DNA of 36,780 nucleotides from JADDRA01 sp038233555 (GTDB lineage: Bacteria > Actinomycetota > Acidimicrobiia > Acidimicrobiales > CADCSY01), in contig JBBSLT010000008.1 of the NCBI GenBank assembly GCA_038233555.1, positions 1-36,780 of the forward strand. The letters are read 5' to 3'. The position numbers and the translations under genes are program-made. The notes beneath the pieces were generated by a model that saw nothing but the letters and a program-made list of their open reading frames with translations, was not told the DNA's origin and did not search any database. Below are positions 21,680 to 29,489 of this stretch, in pieces (within the stretch, counting starts at the first letter, position 1; every line of letters starts with the position of its first letter).

Positions 21680-22918
21680 GTGCGCCGCCGACTGACCATC
21701 GTCCTTCTCGCCCTCGCCCTCGCCCTCGTCGGCGGTGCCTGCGGCCAGGACGCTCCGCCGGGGGAGACGACGAGTGAGCCCACGGTCACGGTGACAGTGC
21801 CGAGCACCACCACAGAGGGGGCGGATCCTCCGGCGGAGACAGAGGCCGGCAGCGCCGGGGTGGCGGAGCTGGAGGCTATCGGCGTGCGCCTCACCGAGAT
21901 CGCCACCCTCGACGCCCCGGTGGCCATGGCCCAGCGCCCCGGCCACGAGCCGTTCTTCGTGGCCGAGCGGGCCGGGCGGATCATGGTGGTCGAGGGCGGC
22001 GAGGTCCGCCCCGAGCCCCTGTTGGAGGTGGAGACCACCACCGCCGGCGAGCGGGGGCTGCTCGGCCTGGCCTTCTCGCCCGATGAAAGCCGCCTCTACG
22101 TCAGCTACACCAATCTCGACGGCGACAGCCGTCTGGACGAATACGCCATGGGCGAGGGAGCGGCCGACATCGACCTCGCCTCCCGGCGCGAGGTCCTGAC
22201 CGTGGGCCAGCCCTACGCCAACCACAACGGGGGCCACATCGTTTTCGGCCCCGACGGGCTCTTGTACTACGGCCTGGGTGACGGTGGTGCCAGCGGCGAC
22301 CCCGAGGGCAACGCCCAGGACACGACGACCCTGCTGGGCTCGGTGCTGCGCATCGATCCCCAAGCGCAGGGCGACGCCCCCTACGCCATCCCCGCCGACA
22401 ACCCCTTCGTGGACGGTGAGGGGCGGGCCGAGATCTTTCTCTACGGCGTGCGTAACCCCTGGCGGTTCTCCTTCGACCGGGCTACCGACGACCTGTGGCT
22501 CGCCGACGTGGGCCAGAACGCCGTCGAGGAGGTCAACCGCCTCCCCGCCACCGAGGCGGCCGGTGCCAACCTGGGCTGGCCCGCCCTGGAGGGCACCCGG
22601 CCCTACGACGGCGATCCTCCCCCCGACGCCGTGACTCCGGTCTACGACTACACCCACGACGACGGATTCTCGGTCACCGGTGGCTTCGTCTACCGGGGCC
22701 AGGCCATCCCTGAGCTGGTGGGCGCCTACGTCTTCGGCGACCTCGGCACTGCGCAGCTCTGGGCCCTGGCCGTCGACGGCGACGGCGGGGTGGCCGGACG
22801 CGCCGATCTCGGCGTGGGCGTCGACCCAAGCACCCTCGTGTCGTTCTTCGAGGATGCTGACGGAGAGCTCTACGTGATCTCCATCGGTGGCACCATCTCC
22901 CGCCTCGACCCTGCCTGA
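21680..22918 (+). CDS. PQQ-dependent sugar dehydrogenase family lipoprotein (glucose/sorbosone dehydrogenase)
   Basis: This 412-residue secreted lipoprotein has a signal peptide ending in the lipobox LVGGAC (Cys about residue 21), a Thr/Glu-rich linker and a six-bladed beta-propeller of the GSDH family. Typical segments are QRPGHEPFFVAERAGRI, GERGLLGLAFSPD, HNGGHIVFGPDGLLYYGLGD, LRIDP, GVRNPWRFSFD, LWLADVGQNAVEEVNR and GAYVFGDL. Members oxidise aldoses with PQQ in the periplasm or at the cell surface, though many bacterial ones have unknown substrates and some Asd-like members lack activity. The conserved His in NHNGGH is present. The GTG start at 21680 gives a proper signal peptide; the gene is divergent from gtrA. 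Confidence 0.9.
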   Translation: MRRRLTIVLLALALALVGGACGQDAPPGETTSEPTVTVTVPSTTTEGADPPAETEAGSAGVAELEAIGVRLTEIATLDAPVAMAQRPGHEPFFVAERAGRIMVVEGGEVRPEPLLEVETTTAGERGLLGLAFSPDESRLYVSYTNLDGDSRLDEYAMGEGAADIDLASRREVLTVGQPYANHNGGHIVFGPDGLLYYGLGDGGASGDPEGNAQDTTTLLGSVLRIDPQAQGDAPYAIPADNPFVDGEGRAEIFLYGVRNPWRFSFDRATDDLWLADVGQNAVEEVNRLPATEAAGANLGWPALEGTRPYDGDPPPDAVTPVYDYTHDDGFSVTGGFVYRGQAIPELVGAYVFGDLGTAQLWALAVDGDGGVAGRADLGVGVDPSTLVSFFEDADGELYVISIGGTISRLDPA

Positions 22919-22926
22919 CGTAGAGC

Positions 22927-22932
22927 TAGCGT
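22927..22932 (+). promoter_or_regulatory. -10 hexamer of leaderless hydrolase transcript
   Basis: TAGCGT, 6 nt before the ATG at 22939, in the 20-bp gap after the sugar dehydrogenase stop. Confidence 0.5.
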
Positions 22933-22938
22933 CGACCT

Positions 22939-23757
22939 ATGCCCGAGGCTGCCATCGATGGTCGCAACGTGCATTACCTCGACGAGGGTGAGGGTGAGCC
23001 CGCTCTGGTCTTGCTGCATGCTTTCCCCCTGCGGGCCGCCATGTGGACGCCTCAGCTCGACGCCCTGTCGAACTCCACCAGGGTGGTGGCACCAGACCTG
23101 TTGGGCTTCGGCGCCACCGACGCCCCTGACGACCCCGATGCCTACTCGGTCGAGGTTTGGGCCGACCAGGTCGCCGGCCTCCTCGACCACCTGGGCCTCG
23201 ACCGGGTGGTCCTCACCGGCCTGTCGATGGGGGGCTACGCCGCCCTGGCCTTCCTACGCCGCCACCCGACGCGCCTCGCCGGTCTGGTGCTGGCCGATAC
23301 CCGTCCCGGCCCCGATAGCTCCGAGGTGGCACAGCGCCGGCGGGATCAGATCCACCAGATCAAGGAACGGGGCACCACCGAGCTGATCGAGACGCTGCTC
23401 GCCGGGCTCCTCGGCGAGTACACCAAGCGCCACCGCCCCGACGTGGTGAGCACCGCTCGCAGCCTCATGGACAGCTCCTCCGCCGGGCTCATCGGTGCCC
23501 TCGAGGCCATGATCCGCCGCCCCGACTCCACGCCCGACCTGGCCACCGTCGAGGTCCCCACCCTGGTGGTGGCGGGCGACTTGGACACGTTGTCGCCGCC
23601 CGAGGTGGGCCGGGCCATGCAGGCAGCTATCCCCGGATCGGTCCTGGCCGTGCTCCCCGATGCCGGCCACCTCTCCAACCTCGAGGCGCCCGACGCCTTC
23701 AGCGCCGTCGTGGGCCTCTTGGTGGGGCGATGCCGGGAGGCCGGGCTACGCCCGTAG
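22939..23757 (+). CDS. alpha/beta hydrolase
   Basis: This 272-residue serine hydrolase has the complete catalytic set: nucleophile Ser96 (LTGLSMGGYAA), Asp216 (VVAGDLDTLSPP) and His244 (PDAGHLSNLEAP). The oxyanion-hole segment is LVLLHAFPLRAAMW. The family includes 3-oxoadipate enol-lactonases, esterases and haloperoxidase-like enzymes, and the substrate cannot be chosen here. No signal peptide is seen. It has its own leaderless promoter within the gap after the sugar dehydrogenase gene, and its stop overlaps a possible -10 for the lytic transglycosylase. Confidence 0.87.
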   Translation: MPEAAIDGRNVHYLDEGEGEPALVLLHAFPLRAAMWTPQLDALSNSTRVVAPDLLGFGATDAPDDPDAYSVEVWADQVAGLLDHLGLDRVVLTGLSMGGYAALAFLRRHPTRLAGLVLADTRPGPDSSEVAQRRRDQIHQIKERGTTELIETLLAGLLGEYTKRHRPDVVSTARSLMDSSSAGLIGALEAMIRRPDSTPDLATVEVPTLVVAGDLDTLSPPEVGRAMQAAIPGSVLAVLPDAGHLSNLEAPDAFSAVVGLLVGRCREAGLRP

Positions 23758-23768
23758 GCTCGACGCCC

Positions 23769-24797
23769 GTGCCCCGCCGCTTCCTCTTCGTCGCCCTCGT
23801 CGCCGCCCTGGTCACTGGGGTGGCCCTCGAGACCCGCACCGGCGACACCGAACGCGCTGCCGGCACACCGCTCGACCGCCTGAACCGGGTCCCCGGCGCC
23901 CGGTCACCGGCTGCGGCCGAGCCCGTGGCCGAGGCGGCCGAATCCCGATTCGGTCCCCCCGTGACCGTGGCTCCCGCACCCGAGGCCGTGTCCCCGCCGG
24001 CATCGACGTCGACGCCGGGCATCGACCTGGCCGCCATCCCGGTGGCGGCCAGCGACCCCGCCGGCCTGGCCGAGCAGATCCGGGTGGCCGAGCAAGCCAT
24101 CCGGGCCCCGTCACCCACGCCCGACGAGCTCGCCTACTACGGGCACCTCCAACAGGTCGCCTACCGCGCCCTGACCGACCGTCCGGAGTGGGACGCCCCG
24201 GTAGCAGCCGCGCTCCCGAGGGATCTGCAGCCGATCATGGCCGCCAACCTCGCTGCCGGTCGGGAGCTGGCTCAGCCCCACTCCAAGCCCCAGACCAAGC
24301 TGCCGGCGTGGAAGATCGTCGCTCCCGTGCCGGCGGCCGAGCTGCGTGCCCTCTACGAGAAGGGCGAGGCCACCTATGGGGTGCCTTGGGAATACCTGGC
24401 GGCGGTGAACCTGACCGAGACCCGCATGGGCCGCATCCGCGGCCTCAGCTCGGCCGGCGCCCAGGGCCCGATGCAGTTCATCCCCAGCACCTGGGCGACC
24501 TACGGGGAGGGTGACATCAACGACCCCCACGACGCCATCCTCTCCGCCGCCCGCTACCTGGCCGCCAACGGTGGCGGGAGCGGCAACCTCCCCAATGCCC
24601 TGTTCCGCTACAACCCGGTGCAGTGGTACGTCGATGCCGTCACCGCCTATGCCGAGCAGATGGTGGCTGACGAGCGGGCCTACCTCGGCTACCACGCCTG
24701 GCAGGTGTACTACGCCACCTCGCTGGGCGACGTCCTGTTGCCCGTCGGCTACGAGTCGACCGAGCGCCGGCCCGTCACCCCGGCCGACCTCGGCTGA
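23769..24797 (+). CDS. lytic transglycosylase (SLT/MltB-like) with N-terminal signal/anchor
   Basis: This exported enzyme would cleave peptidoglycan glycan strands. The 342-residue protein starts with a basic residue pair and a hydrophobic segment (RRFLFVALVAALVTGVAL), then a Pro/Ala-rich stretch to about residue 100. The catalytic domain shows EKGEATYGVPWEYLAAVNLT with the catalytic Glu217 (LTETRMG), GLSSAGAQGPMQFIPSTWATY, NDPHDAILSAARYLAANGG and LFRYNPVQWYVDAV. These are the standard transglycosylase motifs. The GTG at 23769 is preferred because it places the signal peptide at the N-terminus; a TAGGCT hexamer 8 nt upstream overlaps the previous stop codon. An earlier in-frame ATG at 23730 would overlap the hydrolase gene. 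Confidence 0.88.
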   Translation: MPRRFLFVALVAALVTGVALETRTGDTERAAGTPLDRLNRVPGARSPAAAEPVAEAAESRFGPPVTVAPAPEAVSPPASTSTPGIDLAAIPVAASDPAGLAEQIRVAEQAIRAPSPTPDELAYYGHLQQVAYRALTDRPEWDAPVAAALPRDLQPIMAANLAAGRELAQPHSKPQTKLPAWKIVAPVPAAELRALYEKGEATYGVPWEYLAAVNLTETRMGRIRGLSSAGAQGPMQFIPSTWATYGEGDINDPHDAILSAARYLAANGGGSGNLPNALFRYNPVQWYVDAVTAYAEQMVADERAYLGYHAWQVYYATSLGDVLLPVGYESTERRPVTPADLG

Positions 24798-25034
24798 GCC
24801 GAACGGCGCTCGACGACGCCGGTGGAGCCGGCCACCACGGCGGCGACTGCTGCGACGAGGGTGTCGACTCCCGATGGCGGCGGCTTCAGCCCCGCACCCA
24901 TCGCCGCGCGACGGAGCGCTCCCGCTGCGTGACCGGTCGAGGCGTCGACGTCGGCGATGTAGCGAGCTGCACCAGCACCGACACGTTCAGCCGCGCCCTT
25001 TGAAGGCCAGCGCCCGCAGGGTGTCGAGCTGGGC
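24798..25034 (-). pseudogene. possible remnant of a PIN-domain (VapC-like) gene
   Basis: The 237-bp gap has no intact gene. On the minus strand a frame reads YIADVDASTGHAAGALRRAA, then SGVDTLVAAVAAVVAGST and GVVERRS. This resembles the second half of VapC-type PIN toxins (DxxTAxxAG...DxLVA.VA...). The nuclease start, the first acidic residues and a start codon are missing. This may also be chance coding potential in high-GC DNA. Confidence 0.28.
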
Positions 25035-25469
25035 TCAGCCCTCCACGGCGAAGCGGTACACGTTGGTGTCGCGCTGCTCGAAGCCGAGGCGGCGGTAGAG
25101 GCGATTGGCCGCCTCCCGGGACGGACGGGAGGTGAGGTCGACGCTACGGGCGCCGGCGGCGCCGGCTCGCTCCAGGGCGGCCCGGGTGAGTGCCTCACCC
25201 ACACCCGAGCCCCGGGCGTCCTGGTCGACCACCACGTCCTCGACCCAGGCCCGCACGCCGGTGGGAATACGAAACAGGACCAGGGTAAGGGTGCCCACGA
25301 TCTCGCCCTCGTCGTCGCGTGCCACGAGCACCACTGTGGCCGGCGACGCCACCATCTCGGCCAGCTCGGCTCCTGTGGGGGCGGCCGACGACCGGGAGAG
25401 CTGGGGCACCAGGCGGGCGAAGGCGGCGATCACGTCGGGGGTGGCCTCGACCACCTCCTCCACGGTCAC
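25035..25469 (-). CDS. GNAT-family N-acetyltransferase
   Basis: This 144-residue acetyltransferase uses acetyl-CoA to modify an amine. It has the core strands VVLVARDDEGEIVGTLTLVL and AWVEDVVVDQDARGSGVGEA, where the R/Q-x-x-G-x-G/A CoA loop is ARGSGVG. It continues with LTRAALERAGAAGARSVDLT, and the C-terminal SREAANRLYRRLGFEQRDTN is typical of GNATs. The GTG start at 25469 overlaps the citrate synthase stop as GTGA, so the two genes are co-translated. The acceptor is unknown. Confidence 0.88.
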   Translation of the reverse strand: MTVEEVVEATPDVIAAFARLVPQLSRSSAAPTGAELAEMVASPATVVLVARDDEGEIVGTLTLVLFRIPTGVRAWVEDVVVDQDARGSGVGEALTRAALERAGAAGARSVDLTSRPSREAANRLYRRLGFEQRDTNVYRFAVEG

Positions 25470-27028
25470 CGCTCGGGGACGGGCTGAGGTGCAGGCGGCC
25501 CGACATAGCGGGCGCTGGGGCGAATGATGCGGTTGTCCGAGGCCTGCTCGATGACGTTGGCGCACCAGCCGATCACCCGGCTGGAGGCGAAGGTAGGGGT
25601 AAACATCTCCGGGGGGATGCCGCAGCGCTCCATGACCACGCCGGCGTAGAACTCCACGTTGGCGTACAGCTCCCGTCCGGGCTTGAGCTCGGCCAGCACG
25701 TCCACGATGGTGCGCTCGACGGTGGCGGCGAAGGCCGCCTTCTCCCCACCTAGGCGCTGCGCCAGCTCGCGCAGTAAGGCCGAGCGGGGATCCTCGGTCT
25801 TGTAGATGCGGTGGCCGAAGCCCATGATCCGCCCACCGGCGGCCACCTCCCGGCGGATCCACTCGTCGGCCCGAGCGGGCTCGCCGATGGCTTCGAGCAT
25901 GTCCAGCGCCCGGCTCGGCGCAGCCCCGTGCAGCGGCCCCGACAGCGCACCGATGGCCCCGGTGACTGCCGCTCCGACGTCGGCGCCGGTGGAGGTGATG
26001 ACCCGGGCGGTGAAGGTGGAGACGTTGAAGCCGTGGTCGACGGTGGAGATCAGGTACTGCTCGACGGCCCGGGCATGGTCGGGATCGGGTCGGGCGCCGG
26101 TGAGCATCCACAGGTAGTTGGCGGCGTGGGACAGCTCGGGGTCGGGCTCGACCGGTTCTTCGCCTCGGTTAAGGCGGAACAAGGCCGCACACAGGGTGGG
26201 GACCAGAGCACACAGGTGCAGGGCGTCGGCGCGCAGCTCGGCGGCGGTGATGTCGAGGCTGGGTCGAAAGCCGAGGGTGGCGGCGGTCAGCGATACGGCC
26301 GAGCGCAGGGCGTCGAGGGCGACGAAACTCTCGCCGGTCCGGGCGATGGCCGGCAGTAGCGGGCGCACGGCATCGGGCAGGCTCCGCAGGATTCGGACCT
26401 CGTCGCTGAACGCCGCCCGTTCGGCGCCGTCGGGGAGCTCACCGTCGAAGAGGAGGCGCCAGACATCCTCCAGCGTCCGCTTGTCGGCCAGCTCCCGAGC
26501 AGAGTACTGCCGGTAGTGGTAGAAGCCCTCCTGGCCGCGGACGTCGCCCACGACGGTGTCGGCCACGATCACCCCGGCCAGGCCCTTGGGCGCCTCCACC
26601 TCGCCGGGATGCAGCATCGGCTGGATCTGGGCCACCCTCATCAGGTCGCGTATCGACACGACGCCCACAAGGGTTTCGTCGTCGACCACGGGGATGTGGC
26701 GGTAGCCCCGCTCGGCCAGGCTGGCGAAGGCCGTCCCCGCCTCGGTGCCGGGCTCCACGGTGTCGGGTTCCCCGGTCATCCACTCCGACGCCGGCGTGGT
26801 GGCGGCCTCGGCTCCCGAGGCGGCGAAGCGCACGATGTCGCGCTCGGTGAGGATGCCCACGGGCCGGTCGCCCTCGACCACCACCACGCAGCTCACCCCC
26901 TCCTTCTCCATGCGCACGGCGACCTCGGCCATAGTGTCGCCGGCCACGGCGGTGACGGGGGGGGTGCTCATCAAGTCGGCGACGGTGCGCCGGCGCGAAG
27001 CTGCCTGCTGGTTCACCCAACTCCTCAT
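25466..27028 (-). CDS. citrate/2-methylcitrate synthase with N-terminal CBS domain pair
   Basis: This 520-residue fusion has two CBS domains (about residues 15-130: ADLMSTPPVTAV, GILTERDIVRF, EWMTGEPDTV, GVVSIRDLM). A citrate synthase domain follows (about 150-505). CBS pairs bind adenine nucleotides, so energy-charge control of condensation of oxaloacetate with acetyl-CoA or propionyl-CoA is a fair inference. Synthase motifs are DHGFNVSTFTARVITSTGAD, GPLHGAAPSRALDML with one catalytic His, GFGHRIYKTEDPR with the second, and NVEFYAGVVMERCGIP, where Glu stands at the usual Asp position. The ATG at 27028 follows the TAGACT hexamer on the minus strand (27046-27051) by 17 nt. Its stop overlaps the GNAT start. 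Confidence 0.9.
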   Translation of the reverse strand: MRSWVNQQAASRRRTVADLMSTPPVTAVAGDTMAEVAVRMEKEGVSCVVVVEGDRPVGILTERDIVRFAASGAEAATTPASEWMTGEPDTVEPGTEAGTAFASLAERGYRHIPVVDDETLVGVVSIRDLMRVAQIQPMLHPGEVEAPKGLAGVIVADTVVGDVRGQEGFYHYRQYSARELADKRTLEDVWRLLFDGELPDGAERAAFSDEVRILRSLPDAVRPLLPAIARTGESFVALDALRSAVSLTAATLGFRPSLDITAAELRADALHLCALVPTLCAALFRLNRGEEPVEPDPELSHAANYLWMLTGARPDPDHARAVEQYLISTVDHGFNVSTFTARVITSTGADVGAAVTGAIGALSGPLHGAAPSRALDMLEAIGEPARADEWIRREVAAGGRIMGFGHRIYKTEDPRSALLRELAQRLGGEKAAFAATVERTIVDVLAELKPGRELYANVEFYAGVVMERCGIPPEMFTPTFASSRVIGWCANVIEQASDNRIIRPSARYVGPPAPQPVPER

Positions 27029-27069
27029 CTTCGACGGACTGGGTGAGTCTAGAACTTCCGGCTGGACGG

Positions 27070-27747
27070 CTACGAGGCCGACACGAGCAGGAAGATCATG
27101 GCGTAGTGGCAGGCGCCCGCCGCCACCACCAGGCAGTGCCAGACCTCGTGGTAGCCGAAGATCTCCGGGAGAGGGTCGGGTCGGCGGCGGCTGAGCACCA
27201 CCGTGCCGGCGGTGTAGAGCGCGCCTCCGGCCGCCAGCAGGCCGAGGACCACCGGCTGCTGACGGAGCTGGGGCACGAGGGCCAGCACGGCCCAACCCAA
27301 CACGAGGTAGAGGGCGTTGCCGAAACGCATGGCTTGGAGGCGGAAGAGCTTCAAGCCCACCCCCAGCAGAGCTCCCGTCCACACCACCGCCAAGGCCACC
27401 ACCCGCCATGCTCCCTCCAGGGCCAACAGGCACACCGGGGTGTAGGAGCCGGCGATGAGCACGAAGATCATGGCGTGGTCGGCCCGGCGCATCAAGAGCC
27501 GGGCCCGCACGGTCTGAGCCAGGCGGTGGTAGGCGGCGCTGGTGGCGAACATGGCCGTGAGGCTGCAGGCGTAGACCAGCGCCCCGAGGCGGGCCGGCGT
27601 GGTGCCGGCGGCGGCCACCACCACCACGCCGGCGGGGATGCTGAGGAAGAACACGAACTGGTGCAGCCGTCCCCGGAAGCGGGGTCGGTCGGCCGTGAGC
27701 ACCTCCAGCATGGTGCTGGCCACAAAGCCTTCGCGGGATTGCTTCAC
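27070..27747 (-). CDS. hemolysin III / PAQR family membrane protein
   Basis: This 225-residue seven-helix protein belongs to the YqfA/hemolysin III branch of the PAQR family. The conserved metal-binding residues are visible: SAAYHRL, RRADHAMIFVLIAGSYTPV and, near the end, GYHEVWHCLVVAAGACHYAMI. The role in bacteria is not well defined; membrane lipid or fluidity homeostasis is suggested for the family and lysis is doubtful. The GTG at 27747 has GGCGGAG directly upstream and TAGCTT at 9 nt. It is divergent from the PAC2 gene and ends 41 bp before the citrate synthase start. Confidence 0.9.
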   Translation of the reverse strand: MKQSREGFVASTMLEVLTADRPRFRGRLHQFVFFLSIPAGVVVVAAAGTTPARLGALVYACSLTAMFATSAAYHRLAQTVRARLLMRRADHAMIFVLIAGSYTPVCLLALEGAWRVVALAVVWTGALLGVGLKLFRLQAMRFGNALYLVLGWAVLALVPQLRQQPVVLGLLAAGGALYTAGTVVLSRRRPDPLPEIFGYHEVWHCLVVAAGACHYAMIFLLVSAS

Positions 27748-27801
27748 CTCCGCCCCAAGCTATCCGGCGGTCGGTCGGTCGTCTTCGCCCGCCGACCTCC
27801 C

Positions 27802-27807
27802 TAGCCT
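27802..27807 (+). promoter_or_regulatory. -10 hexamer of leaderless PAC2 transcript
   Basis: TAGCCT, 6 nt before the ATG at 27814; no ribosome binding site. Confidence 0.5.
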
Positions 27808-27813
27808 CGGCCT

Positions 27814-28659
27814 ATGGAGCATGTGCGCTGGGCCGGCGGTGAACGCCCCCGGCTCGACCGTCCCGTGGTCATCGCCGCCTTCGAGGGCTGGAACGACGCC
27901 GGTGACGCCGCCACCCTCGCTGCCGGCTGGCTGGCCGACCGCTGGGCGCCCGGACCGCTAGCCGACATCGACCCCGAGGAGTTCTTCGACTTCACCGCTA
28001 CCCGACCCCGGGTGCAACGCAACAACGACGGGGACCGCATCATCGAATGGCCGGCCAACACCTTCACCGTCGGGACGTCCGGCGGCATCGACACCGTCGT
28101 CCTCCTCGGGACCGAGCCCCAACTGCGCTGGCGCAGCTTCTGCGCCCAGGTCGTGGGCGTGGCCGATGCCATCGGGGCGCGCCTGGTGCTCACCCTCGGC
28201 GCCCTGCTGGCTGAGATCCCGCACAGCCGGCCCACCCCGATGGCCGGTACCGCTAGCGACGAGACGGTCATCGAGCGTCTCGCCCTGACCCGTTCGACCT
28301 ACGAAGGGCCCACCGGTATCGTCGGCGTGCTCCACGACGCCTGCGCCAGCGCCGGCCTGACCTCCGCCTCGCTGTGGGCGGCGGTGCCCGCCTACGTCCC
28401 CGGAGCTCCTTCCCCGAAGGCGGCCCTGGCCCTGGTGGAGCGTAGCGCCGAGGTGTTGGGCGTCCCCATCGTCGCCACCGACCTGGAGATCGCCGCCGCC
28501 GCCTACGAGCGCCAGGTGAGCGAGGTGGTGGCCGACGACGAGGAGATGGCCGACTACGTCGAACGCTTGGAAGAGCGCTTCGACAACGACGAGGGGGCGA
28601 CCTCAGCGTCGCTGGCCGACGAGGTCGAACGCTTCCTACGCGAGCGCCCGGGCGGGTGA
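27814..28659 (+). CDS. PAC2 family protein (proteasome-assembly-chaperone-like)
   Basis: This 281-residue protein matches the actinobacterial PAC2 family, related by fold to eukaryotic and archaeal proteasome assembly chaperones. Typical segments are RPVVIAAFEGWNDAGDAATL, FDFTATRPRV, VLLGTEPQLRWRSFCAQVV, TLGALLAEIPHSRPTPM and SLWAAVPAYVPGAPSPKAAL. The C-terminus is an acidic helical tail (VADDEEMADYVERLEERFD). Actinobacteria with 20S proteasomes carry several such genes, but their client is not established. No proteasome gene is seen in this window. Leaderless promoter at 27802-27807. Confidence 0.88.
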   Translation: MEHVRWAGGERPRLDRPVVIAAFEGWNDAGDAATLAAGWLADRWAPGPLADIDPEEFFDFTATRPRVQRNNDGDRIIEWPANTFTVGTSGGIDTVVLLGTEPQLRWRSFCAQVVGVADAIGARLVLTLGALLAEIPHSRPTPMAGTASDETVIERLALTRSTYEGPTGIVGVLHDACASAGLTSASLWAAVPAYVPGAPSPKAALALVERSAEVLGVPIVATDLEIAAAAYERQVSEVVADDEEMADYVERLEERFDNDEGATSASLADEVERFLRERPGG

Positions 28660-28669
28660 TTCCCCGGGG

Positions 28670-28675
28670 TAGTGT
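28670..28675 (+). promoter_or_regulatory. -10 hexamer of leaderless sodC transcript
   Basis: TAGTGT, 6 nt before the ATG at 28682. Confidence 0.5.
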
Positions 28676-28681
28676 CCGGCC

Positions 28682-29326
28682 ATGCGCCGCTTTCGACTCT
28701 TTCCCTTCGTCCTGATCACCTCCGCCAGCCTGGTGCTCGGCGCCTGCGGCAACGACGCCGACGAAGCCGACGAGGATGCGTCCCCGCCCGCAGTCGAGGC
28801 GGGAGGGGAGGTGGGCGACGACGAGGCCGTCGAAGGAACGATCCAGGTGGCCATGGTCGATGCCGAAGGCGCCGACGTGGGCACCGTCACCCTGGTCCCC
28901 AAAGACGGTGGCACCCGCGTCGAGGCCGAGGTCGAGGGCCTCGAGCCCGGCTTCCACGGCTTCCACGTCCACGACGTCGGCGTCTGCAACCCCGATGCTC
29001 CCGACGGTCCCTTCACCACCGCCACCGGCCACTACGTGGGCGAGGGCGGCACCCACGGCGAGCACGACGGCGACATGCCCAGCCTCTTCGTGGCGGAGGA
29101 CGGCACCGCCTCGCTGAGCACCACCCTCGACACCTTCACCGTGGACGAGCTCGCGTCCGACGATGGCGCCGCCGTCATGATCCACGCCGGGCCCGACAAC
29201 TTCGCCAACATCCCCGACCGCTACACCTCAACAGAGGCGGAGGCGGCCGGGCCCGACGATATGACCAACAGCACCGGCGACGCCGGCGCCCGCGCCGCCT
29301 GCGGCGTGGTGGAGGCCGGCGCCTAG
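28682..29326 (+). CDS. sodC: Cu/Zn superoxide dismutase-like lipoprotein (SodC)
   Basis: SodC enzymes dismute superoxide outside the cytoplasm. The 214-residue protein has a signal peptide with lipobox LVLGAC (Cys about 22) and an acidic linker. The Cu/Zn SOD fold follows: GFHGFHVHDVGVC with two Cu-ligand His, GHYVGEGGTHGEHDGDMPSL with the metal loop, AVMIHAGPDNFANIPDRY with the fourth Cu ligand and GDAGARAACGVV with the disulfide Cys. The loop His/Asp set fits the Zn site. Start at 28682, 6 nt after a TAGTGT hexamer. Its TAG stop is formed across the left boundary of the inserted MITE-like element. Confidence 0.92.
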   Translation: MRRFRLFPFVLITSASLVLGACGNDADEADEDASPPAVEAGGEVGDDEAVEGTIQVAMVDAEGADVGTVTLVPKDGGTRVEAEVEGLEPGFHGFHVHDVGVCNPDAPDGPFTTATGHYVGEGGTHGEHDGDMPSLFVAEDGTASLSTTLDTFTVDELASDDGAAVMIHAGPDNFANIPDRYTSTEAEAAGPDDMTNSTGDAGARAACGVVEAGA

Positions 29327-29489
29327 TGTCCCGTAAGGTTGATGCGTTGCCTATTTCGGCGGTGGCTGGGCGTCGCTCGCAAGGACGCAGGCCGCAGGCG
29401 CAGCCGTGAGCCTGCGGTGAGGCCGAGGACGCCGCGAGCGGCGTTCAGACCCGTTGAAATAGTGACCTGATTAGCCTTACGGGACACTA
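29324..29489. mobile_element. MITE-like palindromic element with TA target duplication
   Basis: The element proper is 29326-29487 (162 bp), flanked on both sides by TA. Perfect 13-bp terminal inverted repeats (GTGTCCCGTAAGG at 29326-29338; complement at 29475-29487) extend imperfectly to about 28 bp, both containing CTATTTC. The centre folds on CCGCAGGC/GCCTGCGG (29392-29417). No open reading frame for a transposase is present, so it would depend on one elsewhere; TA duplication fits a Tc1/mariner-IS630-type enzyme. It lies exactly between the stop codons of two convergent genes and may also act as a bidirectional terminator. Confidence 0.75.
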
